The notes under the pieces: generated by a model
Seen by the model: the letters and a program-made list of their open reading frames with translations, nothing else
Databases searched by the model: none
What the model was told of the DNA's origin: nothing
Translations under genes and position numbers: made by a program
Assembly: GCF_027596085.1 (NCBI RefSeq)
Contig: NC_072458.1
Coordinates: 23,529,562 to 23,593,561, forward strand
Length of the DNA stretch: 64,000 nucleotides
Origin: Anoplopoma fimbria
Taxonomy: Eukaryota; Chordata; Actinopteri; Perciformes; Anoplopomatidae
Direction: 5' to 3'
Shown here: piece after piece, positions 28,076 through 38,600 of the stretch
How positions within the stretch are numbered: position 1 is the first letter of the stretch
Layout of the letters: every line of letters begins with the position of its first letter

Positions 28076-28455
28076 TCCGCTCGTTACATGTATACTGCCT
28101 TTTCAAAATAAACTTCACAGGAAAGGCAACAAAACTTTGACTTATTTTTTTACACACAGCTGTCTTCTGTCTAAAAGATCAAAACCACGTAGTCTCCAAC
28201 GCAGTGTGTCCAGCACCCTTCTCATGGTTAAAAGTCCTGTGTTTGTTGGACCCGTCCACCTCACCTCCCACCGTCCTTTGAGATATTTAATACTACGTCA
28301 CTTGGTGTTGACCGTTGCTTTGTCACACAGAAGCATTTCATTTGTGTCTCAACCACAAAGAAGGATCCTAATTGACTTCCATTGGTGTTGTACTGAGCGA
28401 CATGAAAAAAAAACACATGGACAAAATGAGTCCCTCTACACGAAACCAATAGATA
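28076..28455. mobile_element. Fragments of repeat families E and D
   Basis: 28076-28122 is a reverse copy of family E (cttttcaaaataaacttcac). 28140-28455 is a diverged family D copy ending in ctacacgaaaccaatagata, with taattgacttccattggtgt and gagcgacatgaaaaaaaaac inside. Confidence 0.55.
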
Positions 28456-28804
28456 GCGTTTTTTGACTATTTCATGAAGCTGGGCTGGTGATAAAGTCCC
28501 ATACCTGTGAGATAAAATGAATGTTTAAGTCAATGGACTCTTGTGACTTTGAAGAGAGCTAGGGAGCAGAACGAAATGTATTTTAAGCTTTTTTCTTAGA
28601 ATATTCTCAGCGCGTCACCTGGCCTACACACAGCCGTTTCAGATGAAGCCGTTGTATCTCTTCAAACCCAGCAGACTCCAGCAGAGTAGATTCTGACCCA
28701 TTTGCCCGACTGGGTGAGTTTAAAACACCCATCATGACTCAGGTGATCCCGGCTTTGATGCTGTGTTTCTGCACCAACAAACAGCACTCAGTCATCTCTC
28801 TCCA

Positions 28805-28805
<1 letters not shown>

Positions 28806-28876
<71 letters not shown>
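28806..28876. repeat. (CA)n microsatellite
   Basis: Uninterrupted CA run of 71 nt. Confidence 0.98.
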
Positions 28877-28878
<2 letters not shown>

Positions 28879-29699
28879 TCTCACATGTCCTCGGGAGCGT
28901 CTGTTTGCTCTGTAGCTGCCGCCTCCGTCTTCACTTGTCAGGCTGATGAAGCCTCCTGCTCCGCTACACTCGCTGTGAGTCGCTGTGAATGAGTGTCAGC
29001 TTAAACGCCTCCGATGTAGAAATGAGTTTGGATTGAGAGCCGTTAATGGAGTGGAGGCTGTGATTGGCCTCGGAGCCGCCGCGCTGAGCCGATGGCGGCG
29101 GCCGGTATCAGCGGGCTCTGTTTGCTAGCTGACATGATGGCACTTCCTGCAGGAGAAAGCCTAATTAATTGTTCTCATCATTTGTTTATTTCTGCCTGCA
29201 GCCGTTTCTCATTTCCTGTCCCAGCATCACGTCTCTTTCTGTCACATGTTCTGTCACTCAGATCGCTGACTTCTTGTTCTTTCTTTTTTTTAAATGTACC
29301 ACGTTGCTGTTTCTACGTTTGTTCTCCTTCAGTCTCCTCCTGCCTCAGTTTGTTCTTCTCTCTTGATGACTTTTCATTTTTTTCTCCATCTCTTTCTTTC
29401 TCCATTAATTCACTCTGTTGGAAACCAGCCGGTTGTTCTGAAGGTTTATTTTGGAGGTGCGGTCTCTTTCGGCTTCCCAAAGAGTCACTGTTATTTTCAG
29501 TTTTCAGACCTGATGGGCGAAGAAAGAACTTTCAATGTTCAGGGTTGAAAAATGAATAAAACATAATGATGAAACAAACTTTTGTCTTCTTTTATTAAGG
29601 CTTTACAGACTACATTTAGCCCTGGAGCTACTTTCCTCTTTTGTCCATGAGTGTCCAATTTCCATGTCCACCCACCTGGAAAATGGAATGAAATCATTT

Positions 29700-29735
29700 C
29701 TTCCTCTCTGACACAAAACTGTGTCAGAGAGGAAG
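29700..29735. repeat. Perfect 16-bp inverted repeat, 4-nt loop
   Basis: Left arm cttcctctctgacaca (29700-29715), loop AAAC, right arm its exact reverse complement (29720-29735). Confidence 0.9.
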
Positions 29736-29818
29736 AGGGAGAGAGTTTTAAACCAACAATCAATTTTACACATTTAGACTCTGGGAAGACAAAACATTCA
29801 GTTTGTTAAAAACAGTTA

Positions 29819-29819
<1 letters not shown>

Positions 29820-29858
<39 letters not shown>
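29820..29858. repeat. (ATC)n microsatellite
   Basis: Thirteen perfect ATC units. Confidence 0.95.
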
Positions 29859-30153
29859 TGTATCTCCACCCCTCCCCCTTTCATTGGAGACCTTTATCTT
29901 TCACTCTCCCTCTCTCTGTCCTTTGTGTCTCGCCCTCTAACCATCGACATCGAGCTCGCCCCGATCGACTCCAGCCAATTTAAAATCCATTCGGGGTTCC
30001 TCATTGAAATTCATGGGGGAGGGGCCTCATCGGAGTGGAGGCGGTAAACATTTAGCGAGGGGCTAAACAAACCCAGAACGTGGGAATTAGAGGAACGTGT
30101 TGGATGCTGGATCGTAGCCTCTGCACTGGCTATGTTGTTGTTGGGAAACATGC

Positions 30154-30156
<3 letters not shown>

Positions 30157-30231
<75 letters not shown>
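30157..30231. repeat. (AC)n microsatellite
   Basis: Uninterrupted AC run of 75 nt, about 820 bp before the first coding exon. Confidence 0.98.
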
Positions 30232-30232
<1 letters not shown>

Positions 30233-31054
30233 GGACGCTAATGACAAAAATCTCGCTTCAGTCTCTTTAATCTACTTTGAAGATTTGGACTCGTTTGGTC
30301 ATGCTCCCTCACTCAGCCATTTTAAACCTCTCTCCCTCTGCAACATGTGATCGTCTCTCCATCCTTCACACTGTGTTTTTTAAAGCTTCCTCTTCTTTTC
30401 TTTCTGTCTGGCTCTCTTGTCTTTCCTGTCTCTGTCTTCTCTCTCATTTTCATATTTAGTTATTCTTGTCTTTCCTTTCTCTCTAATCTCCTCATGCTCT
30501 TCTCTGCCTCTCTTGTTTTCCTCCTCAGACTACATCCACACTAATCCTGAAACACCTGAACATCAGAAAAAAACGGTTAAATCTCTTCTTCTTTGTCATC
30601 AAATGAGTTGATCACAGCCAACGTTGTGTTTCTCTGCAGTCTCTGTTGGTTAAACCATTCAGTCTTTCTCACATCACCGTTACATTAAACTACTTTTACA
30701 TTCTGATTTTTTCGAACAGATGTAAGGATCTATATGTCACATACTCATATTTTTGGGAGGTTCTTGCTTAGTAACTTTGACTGCGTTCACTGTGGTGACG
30801 ATATCGTTGGCTAGCGTTGCTATGGCGCTTGTCACTTCTTCTGCATATTTTTCTGTTTGTATATAAAATGTTGCTGCTCATAAATGCTACCTGTTAGTTA
30901 AGTAACATCAACTCCTGCAATGCTGCTCCGATGCATTGATCAAATCACTGAAATCACAGACTTGTTGCAAGTTTGAAGCCTCAACATCTGATATGTGGAT
31001 ATTAAGACATACTGTTCATGATATATTGTATTAATGAATCCTCCTGTCCTGCAG

Positions 31055-31104
31055 GTGGCGGTACAGGCAGCCAGCAGACCATTCTCCATGAGGAGCAGTG
31101 GAAG
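31055..31104 (+). other. grik5: 5'UTR part of the first coding exon of grik5
   Basis: A 3' splice site (tcctcctgtcctgcag) ends at 31054, fifty bases before the chosen ATG. The transcript is therefore spliced in its 5'UTR and has at least one noncoding exon further left, inside or beyond 1-31054. The segment contains an upstream ATG at 31088, out of frame with the main start; that short ORF is described separately. A start exon lacking this acceptor, with transcription beginning nearby, cannot be excluded without RNA data. Confidence 0.7.
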
Positions 31105-31159
31105 ATGCCGGCTCTGCCAGCACTGCTGCTGTCGATTTACGTCGCCGTCCTGCTGCTGA
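31088..31159 (+). promoter_or_regulatory. Upstream ORF overlapping the grik5 start codon
   Basis: An ATG at 31088 begins a 23-codon ORF, out of frame with grik5, that ends with TGA at 31157-31159. It overlaps the first 18 codons of the signal peptide. Its context is weak (T at -3, A at +4) whereas the main ATG has A at -3, so leaky scanning is expected. The stop lies 2 nt before the in-frame ATG at 31162. Overlapping upstream ORFs usually lower translation of the main ORF; that it does so here is inference. Confidence 0.45.
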
Positions 31160-31213
31160 CCATGGCACCGCTCTCCTTCAGCCAGGCCAACATCCTCTCT
31201 GCCGTCCGGATGG
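31105..31213 (+). CDS. grik5: grik5 coding exon 1: start codon and signal peptide
   Basis: Encodes residues 1-36, beginning MPALPALLLSIY and ending NILSAVRM. Residues 4-19 form the hydrophobic core of a cleavable signal peptide, with likely cleavage near SFSQ/AN around residue 27. The start at 31105 fits the MPA start of mammalian KA2 and has A at -3. The nearer upstream ATG at 31088 is in another frame. A second in-frame ATG at 31162 (Met20) has a better context (A at -3, G at +4) but would remove most of the signal peptide. The exon ends in phase 1 at a consensus donor, gtgagt. The last base G joins CG of exon 2 to make Ala37, giving the conserved RMAAILDD junction. Confidence 0.96.
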
Positions 31214-31359
31214 GTGAGTACCGGAATCAAACCCTTACTCGGCTTTCAACCACACAAGGTCCATCTGTATAGCTTGAACTCTAAATTGGTCTACCATTTT
31301 GTTCCCAACTGAAATAGTTTCTTGCATGAACTGCGATCCGGTGTGGTGCAGACACTCAC

Positions 31360-31695
31360 TTCATTGATGGCCTTGGTCAAGAACTTGATTGGAACTCATT
31401 GGCCTCGACTCAGGTCTTGAATTGGTCCTGCTGGTTTAGACATGATAGATGTTGGTCTGGACTTGATTGTATCTGATTTTTCTTGACTTGGAACTTGAGT
31501 TGGACTTGCTGGTCTGGACTTTGAATTTGGGACTAGTTAGTCTGGACTAAGAGCTGGATTGGGACTTGTTGGTCTTGACTTAGAACTTTTAGGTTTTGAC
31601 TAAGAACTTGATTAGGACCTGTTGGTCTTGACTTGGAGTTTGATTGGAGCTCATTGTTCTTGACTTAGAACTTGATGGTCTGGATTTAGAACATT
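31360..31695. repeat. Degenerate tandem repeat (ttggtcttgacttgg-like)
   Basis: About ten diverged units of roughly 30-40 bp built from the words ggtctggact, gacttggaactt and gattggaact. It starts about 150 bp after the exon 1 donor. Confidence 0.8.
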
Positions 31696-31794
31696 ACTCC
31701 AAAGCTTGTGGTGGAAATGTCCTTATTTACCCAGAATCCTATTGTCTCCAAGAATGAGAACACAAACAAACACACCCCTGTATTACTCCTCTCT

Positions 31795-31890
31795 CAGTAT
31801 CTGCTCTTCCTCAGTATCTCCTCTTCCTCAGTATCTGCTCTTCCTCAGTATCTCCTCTTCCTCAGTATCTCCTCTTCCTCAGTATCTCCT
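31795..31890. repeat. 17-bp minisatellite
   Basis: Five full units of cagtatctcctcttcct (two with G for C at position 9) and a partial sixth. Confidence 0.92.
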
Positions 31891-34070
31891 CCCTCTCCCT
31901 CGTCCATTACTCTGTTTCCTTGTACTTTGTTTCTCTTCCCACCACCCACTGCTGTCTCTGTTTGCCATCTTGGTTCCTCTCACACTATCTCTTTGCTTTG
32001 TTTGTCTTTTTACAAACCCCTCGAGGCTTCCCTTTGTCGCCACTCGCTCACTCCTCCTTTCCTTTTCTTCCTCTTCTTCCGTCCTCGTTTTGTTTCCATC
32101 CCAGGTTGGATCACTTGTTAGCACAGATACACTCTGAAGAAACTGGATCAGGGAGCGTCTCTGTGACTTCCCTTGGTGATTAATGGCGAGGCCTGAGCAC
32201 CACTCTGCTATCAGCACCTCTTACTTACATCCTCTTCATGCCCCGCAGAGGAAGATTAACTCCAATGAAAACAGAGACTTAACATTCAAAGTAAAAGTTC
32301 AGCTCTCTTCTTGCAGCAGATAAGGTTTTTTTTCCCGTTCATCCCTCAGCTCTGATGGCCACGAGTTCAAATCCCTGTTGCTTTTATTATGCGGGGCTTC
32401 GGGCAAAACCGGTGGGCACTTACATACAGGTTACCACGGCAACCGGGTGACGAGGTGATGTATAATGGCCCACCTTTTACTCCTCCATTAAAAACAGCTG
32501 GCTGCTCCACACACACATTCACATAAAGTATGGACACAAACACACACAAACACACATTGACTGGTGGAGCTACAGTGGAAATAACAGATGTCACACTTTG
32601 ACCTTGAAATCTGCTGCAGGAGGAACACAGAGAACACAGAGACTCCAGTGTTACAAGTCATTTATTCAAACATTTAAATATACCCATGTTTAAAGAAAGA
32701 GATAGGTGATTGTTTCTGAGCTCCAAGCCCATTGGTTCCTACTGAAGATGTAAATCTTTAACTGGTCACTGTTGGTTTTATAAAACAAACAGGAGGACTA
32801 TTTTAAGCAGCGGATGAATCCACATTTGGTGCTCCAGGGAGAATTTGGAGCACTGGTTGGTCTTTAATAATCTTATTAAATCTTTGTTTTTTTCAAGGCG
32901 GTTTTGTATGCACATGTAATGAAATATATTAAAGTAAGTATAGAATAAACTTACTAACTCAGGAACCAAAGTAGACATTTTACAGGAAGGTTGCTGGTTT
33001 GACCCATTGTTTCTTTCATTTTTAAAACAGAAAAAATTCTTGATTGCTGTTTTTCAGTTGTTGAAAAGTTGCTTTTAAAAAATAAAAGTCCAATCAAAAG
33101 TCAGAATGCCAGTGTTTGTTTAAATTCAGCCCAAAAAGCTTTTTGGCTGCCATCAGGAGCATGACTGTTTCCTTTCAGCTACATTTCTCTCTCCAGGTGA
33201 TAGAAAATCTAATTCTGTTCCACTCCGACACGCTCGGCTATAAACAAATTTTCAAGGTTCACAATTCAGTGGCTGAGAAATGAAAAGGACTGTGTTAAAG
33301 TGTTTCTGTCATTCAAGGACTCAGGTGATGGTGGGAAGCTGCCAGCAGTCAGATGCTGGTACAGTCTGTCCTGCAGTGGATGATTTAAATTCTTAGGGGC
33401 CCGTTTGGAGGAGATTGGTCCACAAACCACAGCAGCGGGACGACCAACAATCTCTCTATTTACCTAGTATGGGAACAAACCTGAACACCTGAACAAAGTT
33501 TAAAAACAGCCAAAGACACAAACGGCATTCTTGTAACAAAGGAGAGAACCTGTGGGTTCCGCTGAATCCTTTTAACAAAACACTGGAACAAAATGTGAAG
33601 TGTTTCAGGACCTTGTCATTGTTGTTCTTCAAAACAAAACCGAGCAATTATAACCAGCACTTCACACAAGCAGCAATCAAATCACAAAGCAAGGATGACT
33701 CGGCTGTAATTATCAATCACATAAGTGTAACAAGCAGATTAATCTCCGTCACGCTGATAGGCGACCCAGATGAGATCTGTAATTAGAACAACTTTGTGTC
33801 ATTGTTGCGGGTCTCCGGCCGAGCCGCCACACCAGCTCACAGGTCAATAATTCACAAAATGGCAATTAGTGTTCAGAGAAGGCCAGAGGAGAAACAAACA
33901 GGAGTCAGTCTGAGTATCAGAAGGCATCCGGACGAGTTACCACTGGAGACCAACAGAAGACTAAAAGCAGATTCAATGTGTCCAGTTACACAAAGATGAA
34001 AAGTCTGTCATTGATTGGTTTGTGTCTGAAAGTCCAAACTTCAACGAGACTTAGATTCTACAGTTTGAAA

Positions 34071-34075
34071 AGATA

Positions 34076-34105
<30 letters not shown>
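34071..34105. repeat. (AGATA)n microsatellite
   Basis: Seven perfect AGATA units. The reverse complement TATCT repeat appears at 53165-53193. Such repeats often form tails of LINE-like elements. Confidence 0.93.
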
Positions 34106-34107
<2 letters not shown>

Positions 34108-37100
34108 ATGCCAGTAGAAAAACGTAGCCTTAAAGATATACCAATAGAGAGCTTTATGGGATACCAGTCATGTGAATGGAAGCTGTGTGTGTGTTTCCCA
34201 TTTGTTCATTTTGGTCTCATCCATATCTAGGAAAAATGTGCTGTGATTTATAGATATCCCTCAAAATGATCTTGTATGTTATTTCACAATCTTTTTCTTA
34301 GCCTAAGTATTTAACGATCCTTTCCTAAACCTAATAAAGTATTTTTGTTGCCTTAACCTAACTTAATCTTTCCTTGTTTTCTACTGTATGCACGTAAAGA
34401 GCGGGAGATGAAAAAACACTTTCTTAGGAAAATGCACAAAAAACATCATACAAACATGTTATACATGTTCTATGAGGATGTGTTGATTGGTGTGCCGACT
34501 CCCGTACCTCCCTCCGTCCTGTTACCCACTGTTAGCTGTTCCTGTTTTTGTGTCCACCCTCTGTGTTGATGCAAAGCAGTGACTTTAAACGGTGAAAGTC
34601 AAAAGAGCATGGAATAATTCAGGGGACATCAGCGTGCAGATTCTTTCTACTCCGGCGAGGATTAAATATCAAGTCGAGTGCATAAATATTGTAGTGAAGC
34701 GTTTAACAATTCAGCAGCATCGGTGTCCTTCAGCTGCTGCTGAAAACCTCCATGAAGGATTTCAACCGGCGCTATCAGTCTCTCTGGAGGAGCCGTTAGC
34801 TCACGTTGATCAGTAAATATCTCTTTACTACAGGAGAGCCTTCGTGTCACCACGGAGCGGCCGTAACATTAATCCTATAAAAATGACTTTTTTTCTAATT
34901 CTGTGAAGATTTCAGTTTTTATTTGAAAATGTCTCATTTTGGAGGAAAACCCAAACTGAATATAAATGTCATAGTTTTATTATTCCCCTCCCTCCAACCT
35001 CTGAGCCTGTTGAAGCCAGCAGCTCTAGACTAAAGGTCAGAAACATTACAGGACATGCAGACGGAATAAAGGAATTACAAGGTAAAGAAAGGACGGAGAA
35101 GAGAACCGAGTGGAAGCAGAGAGAAGCGACCCGCCAGAGGAATGAGAAGTAAACAAACCCGCCGTTGGCCCGGAGCTTTATTCTGAAGGATTTCTGCCTT
35201 TTGAGAAAAAGCACCAACTTTTTGCAAACAGCCTGCAGCTCCACTTTATTATCTCTGCTAAATGACTCTCAAACTACAACTGCAGGCTTCGTCTCTGATA
35301 TCAATGTTTCACTGTGTGGGATTACAGCAGCAAACGTCATGTGATTAAAACTAACCAATCAGAAACCGGGACAACACTGAGGATAAATGACCCACAATGT
35401 TCATCATATTGTTGGAACCATAGAAGATGAATCATAACAACCCTCGATGTATAAGACATAAAATACAACACATAAGATCACATGACTGTCTGAACAGAGT
35501 GACATCCAATAGTGGCTGCTGATTGGCTCTGACCAGAAGGTTGGTGGTTCAATCCCCAACACCAACATGTCGAAGTGTCCTCGAGCCTCTCACTAAAACC
35601 CTAGGTTGTTAATTGACGCAAATGTTACGTATATATCTGTATGTATATGACCATTGAATTAATGTTTCAGTTTAAATTTAGTTGAATAAGCAAAATATTT
35701 TCGTCAGGGAGCAAAGAGGGGAAATGGATCCAGATTTCATGTGATAGTCTAAAAAAGAAACGCATAACACGACTCCGACACATACAGATTGTTGAGAAGA
35801 AATAATAAGACACCGGGGGTTTGCCCCCCCCACACTGAACCACATGTGGTGTTATCAGTGGTACCAAGTGGCTCCAAAATGAATCAATACACCTGTTAGA
35901 AACATGGACACACTCTTGTACACACCGGACGATGTGTGCACGGAGGTGTTTGGACTCCAGCCACCAGAGGATCGCTGTGATCACCCCCCCCCACGACGCA
36001 GCGATGTGGTGTCTCTAGTCTCCGTCAGGTCTTGTCTCCATGAACATGTCGACCTACCTGTGGCCCCCAGAGTCCAGACTTCCACACCAGTATCATAGAA
36101 TGTCAAACGCATGAAGCTCAGAGGTGGGAAGTGACAAGAAAACCTGTTAGTCAATGTTTTTCTGATGTTCACAGCTCCTCCAGGGGGAGAATGGAATCAG
36201 TCTGCAGAGCTGCTTCTGCCTCGATGAAAGGAGTTCCATCCGTGTGTCTCAGGTTAAATCTAACACAGAACGCGTTCCCTCTAAACCTCTGTACATAAAT
36301 ACAAGATGACGTTTCTGCATTTGGGTAAAACGTGGAGTTGAAACAGAATAATTTGACATTACAACTCAGAGTTGGTAAACAGGGCTGTCAGGAGGTAATT
36401 CACAGGAAGCAGAAGAGAGGAATAAAACAGAGGGAAGAAGAAGAGACGCCTCTACGGTCCACCAGAGACCTGCAGAGTCAGGGACAATTTTTGCAAAACT
36501 ACTTCAGGACAGCACTCATACACAATAGAAATGGACAACAAAGTTAAATGTTTTTTTTACTTAATCAGCATGTAAATGTTCTAATGCATTACTATTTCTA
36601 GACTACTTGCCAGGTTTAAATGAACTGTGGCTTTAAGCCCTACCATTGGAAAAAAATGAAAAAAGGCAAAAGTAATAAACCCAAAATGAATATGAAATAG
36701 CTCCTCAACCATAAAGCTTATACCTATATTTCTGTTCTCATTTGAGAGGTCAGAAGCTGGAATATGAATCCATTTTAAGTGAACATCTTTCTATTACTGT
36801 TCCAGAGTAAAGTGAGATGTAATAAATGATAAAAATATAATCCTTACCTAGTTTATGATCTAAATTTCAGAGGCAATATCGCCATCATAAAAAAGATCAC
36901 ATGGTTAATGATGCAACTAAATGTCTTCTAGAGCTCTTTACTACAACTGGGACTGTAAAAATTATGAAAATAGACATTCATGATACACTGTATGACGATG
37001 TACTGAGGCAGACTCCATGTCAAACTTCAAAACACTATTTATTCCCATAAATCCTCGTTACAGATTACATAAATGTCCCTAAAACATTGAAATAGTAAAA

Positions 37101-37563
37101 AAAGAACCCAATAAAAACAAAATAGAAACACTTTGCTGTGATTTAATTGAAATAAACGGATCAAAAAGATGCCGAAATGACTCTGTAACGATGCAGATTT
37201 GTTAAAAATCTGAATTCATGTTTTATTAGATCTGCCGCAATTCGAGAACAAAGACTTTACTTTACTGTTAAACGTGCCGTGTGACAACACAAACCCCCGA
37301 GAGAAGTCTATTCACAAACATTCATGTAAAAGGTTGAAGACTCATCATGTTCTTTATTTTTAGAGGATGATTATGATTCAGGCCTGTGCTTCTCCTCAGA
37401 CCTTCCTGATCCGTTTCGGTTCCTTCAGTCTCTCGTTAATTAAATGTTAATGAGTTGGTGACAAAGATGGCCGCTCAGCACTTCTCACATCGCAGAAAGA
37501 GAAAGTGTTTGACCCTCCGTTATTACTTCTCTTTATCTCCTCTCTCTCTCCAGCATGTTAAAC

Positions 37564-37730
<167 letters not shown>

Positions 37731-38514
37731 CAGACATTGTGTAAACAGAGTCCGTGTCTGAACGCTGCTGAGGCTCCTGAAGAAGACTCTTTATCTTTAT
37801 CTCCCCTCTCATCTTCATCCTCTCCCTCCTCCTCCCCTCCCTCCCTCTGAGCACAGGGCATTCTGGGAACTGAGTTCTCCTTCTCTGTCCATCTGTCCAA
37901 CAAGCATCATCTTTTTGCAATCAGACAAAGTGCAAAATAGAAGGCAACATAACGGTTTTGATAGTTTTTGTCTTTTCCTCCTCTGCATTTCAGAAGGAAT
38001 TATATTCATATTATATTAATATATATGATATATAGTTACATTGATCAGACAGCTGAGGTTATTGGCCACTCTGATTCAGTTTTAGTATTCAACCTTAGAT
38101 ACCAGGGTGTGGTTGTCAGATAGAAACCTCCAAAATGTCCCAGATCCAGACCATAAACCTCCTCCAACTCTAAGCAGGTTTTGAGCGTGTAATGTGCCTT
38201 TTATGACTGGAACCCGCTGGTTTCTGAGTGAGCCCACACATCAGCAGCATCCTGTGGAGCATCTACTCCGTTGACTCTCATCAATGGTTCCAGGGTGGTT
38301 TAGTGGATTTGGAAGAAGAAAAACTTTTTAAAATACAATTAATAGCTCAGTTCGACTCATTTCCAAAGAAAAAAGGGTTTTTTTTCTGATTCCAGCTTCT
38401 AAAATGTGAATATTTTCTGGTTTCTTTACCTTTATTTTTCTTTATGACAGTAAACCTCAATATCTTTTATATTTAAGGATCTATTGTTTGGCTTTGGGAA
38501 GTACTGATCGACCA

Positions 38515-38600
38515 TTTTCTAGACCGAACAATTAATCGATTAATCAAGAAAATAATTGACAGATTAATCTGCAATAAAAACTGTAGTTGCAGCCCTTCTT
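38515..38600. mobile_element. Fragment of a teleost repeat (attaatcgattaatc...gttgcagccct)
   Basis: Contains aattaatcgattaatcaaga, aaataattgacagattaatc and gtagttgcagccctt in the order typical of a short element frequent in fish genomes. Family assignment is from memory. Confidence 0.6.

Larger units (their letters stand above)
28877..31054. other. Noncoding sequence just left of the first grik5 coding exon
   Basis: 28960-29170 is GC-rich then TAAT-containing (gagccgccgcgctgagccga near 29072, taattaattg at 29161) and may be regulatory. 29200-29420 and 30370-30530 are pyrimidine-rich. A perfect hairpin is at 29700-29735, (ATC)n at 29820-29858, and (AC)n at 30157-30231. No upstream noncoding exon could be identified. 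Confidence 0.4.

Noticed and set aside
31018..31272. An 84-residue frame reading through exon 1 into intron 1
   Set aside because: It ignores a consensus gtgagt donor at 31214 and the conserved exon 1 to exon 2 junction.
35541..35575. tRNA-like B box (ggtggttcaatcccca)
   Set aside because: No A box, anticodon stem or acceptor stem could be built around it; the string is part of a common teleost repeat. The similar ttcaaatccc strings at 32368 and 50858 also fail.
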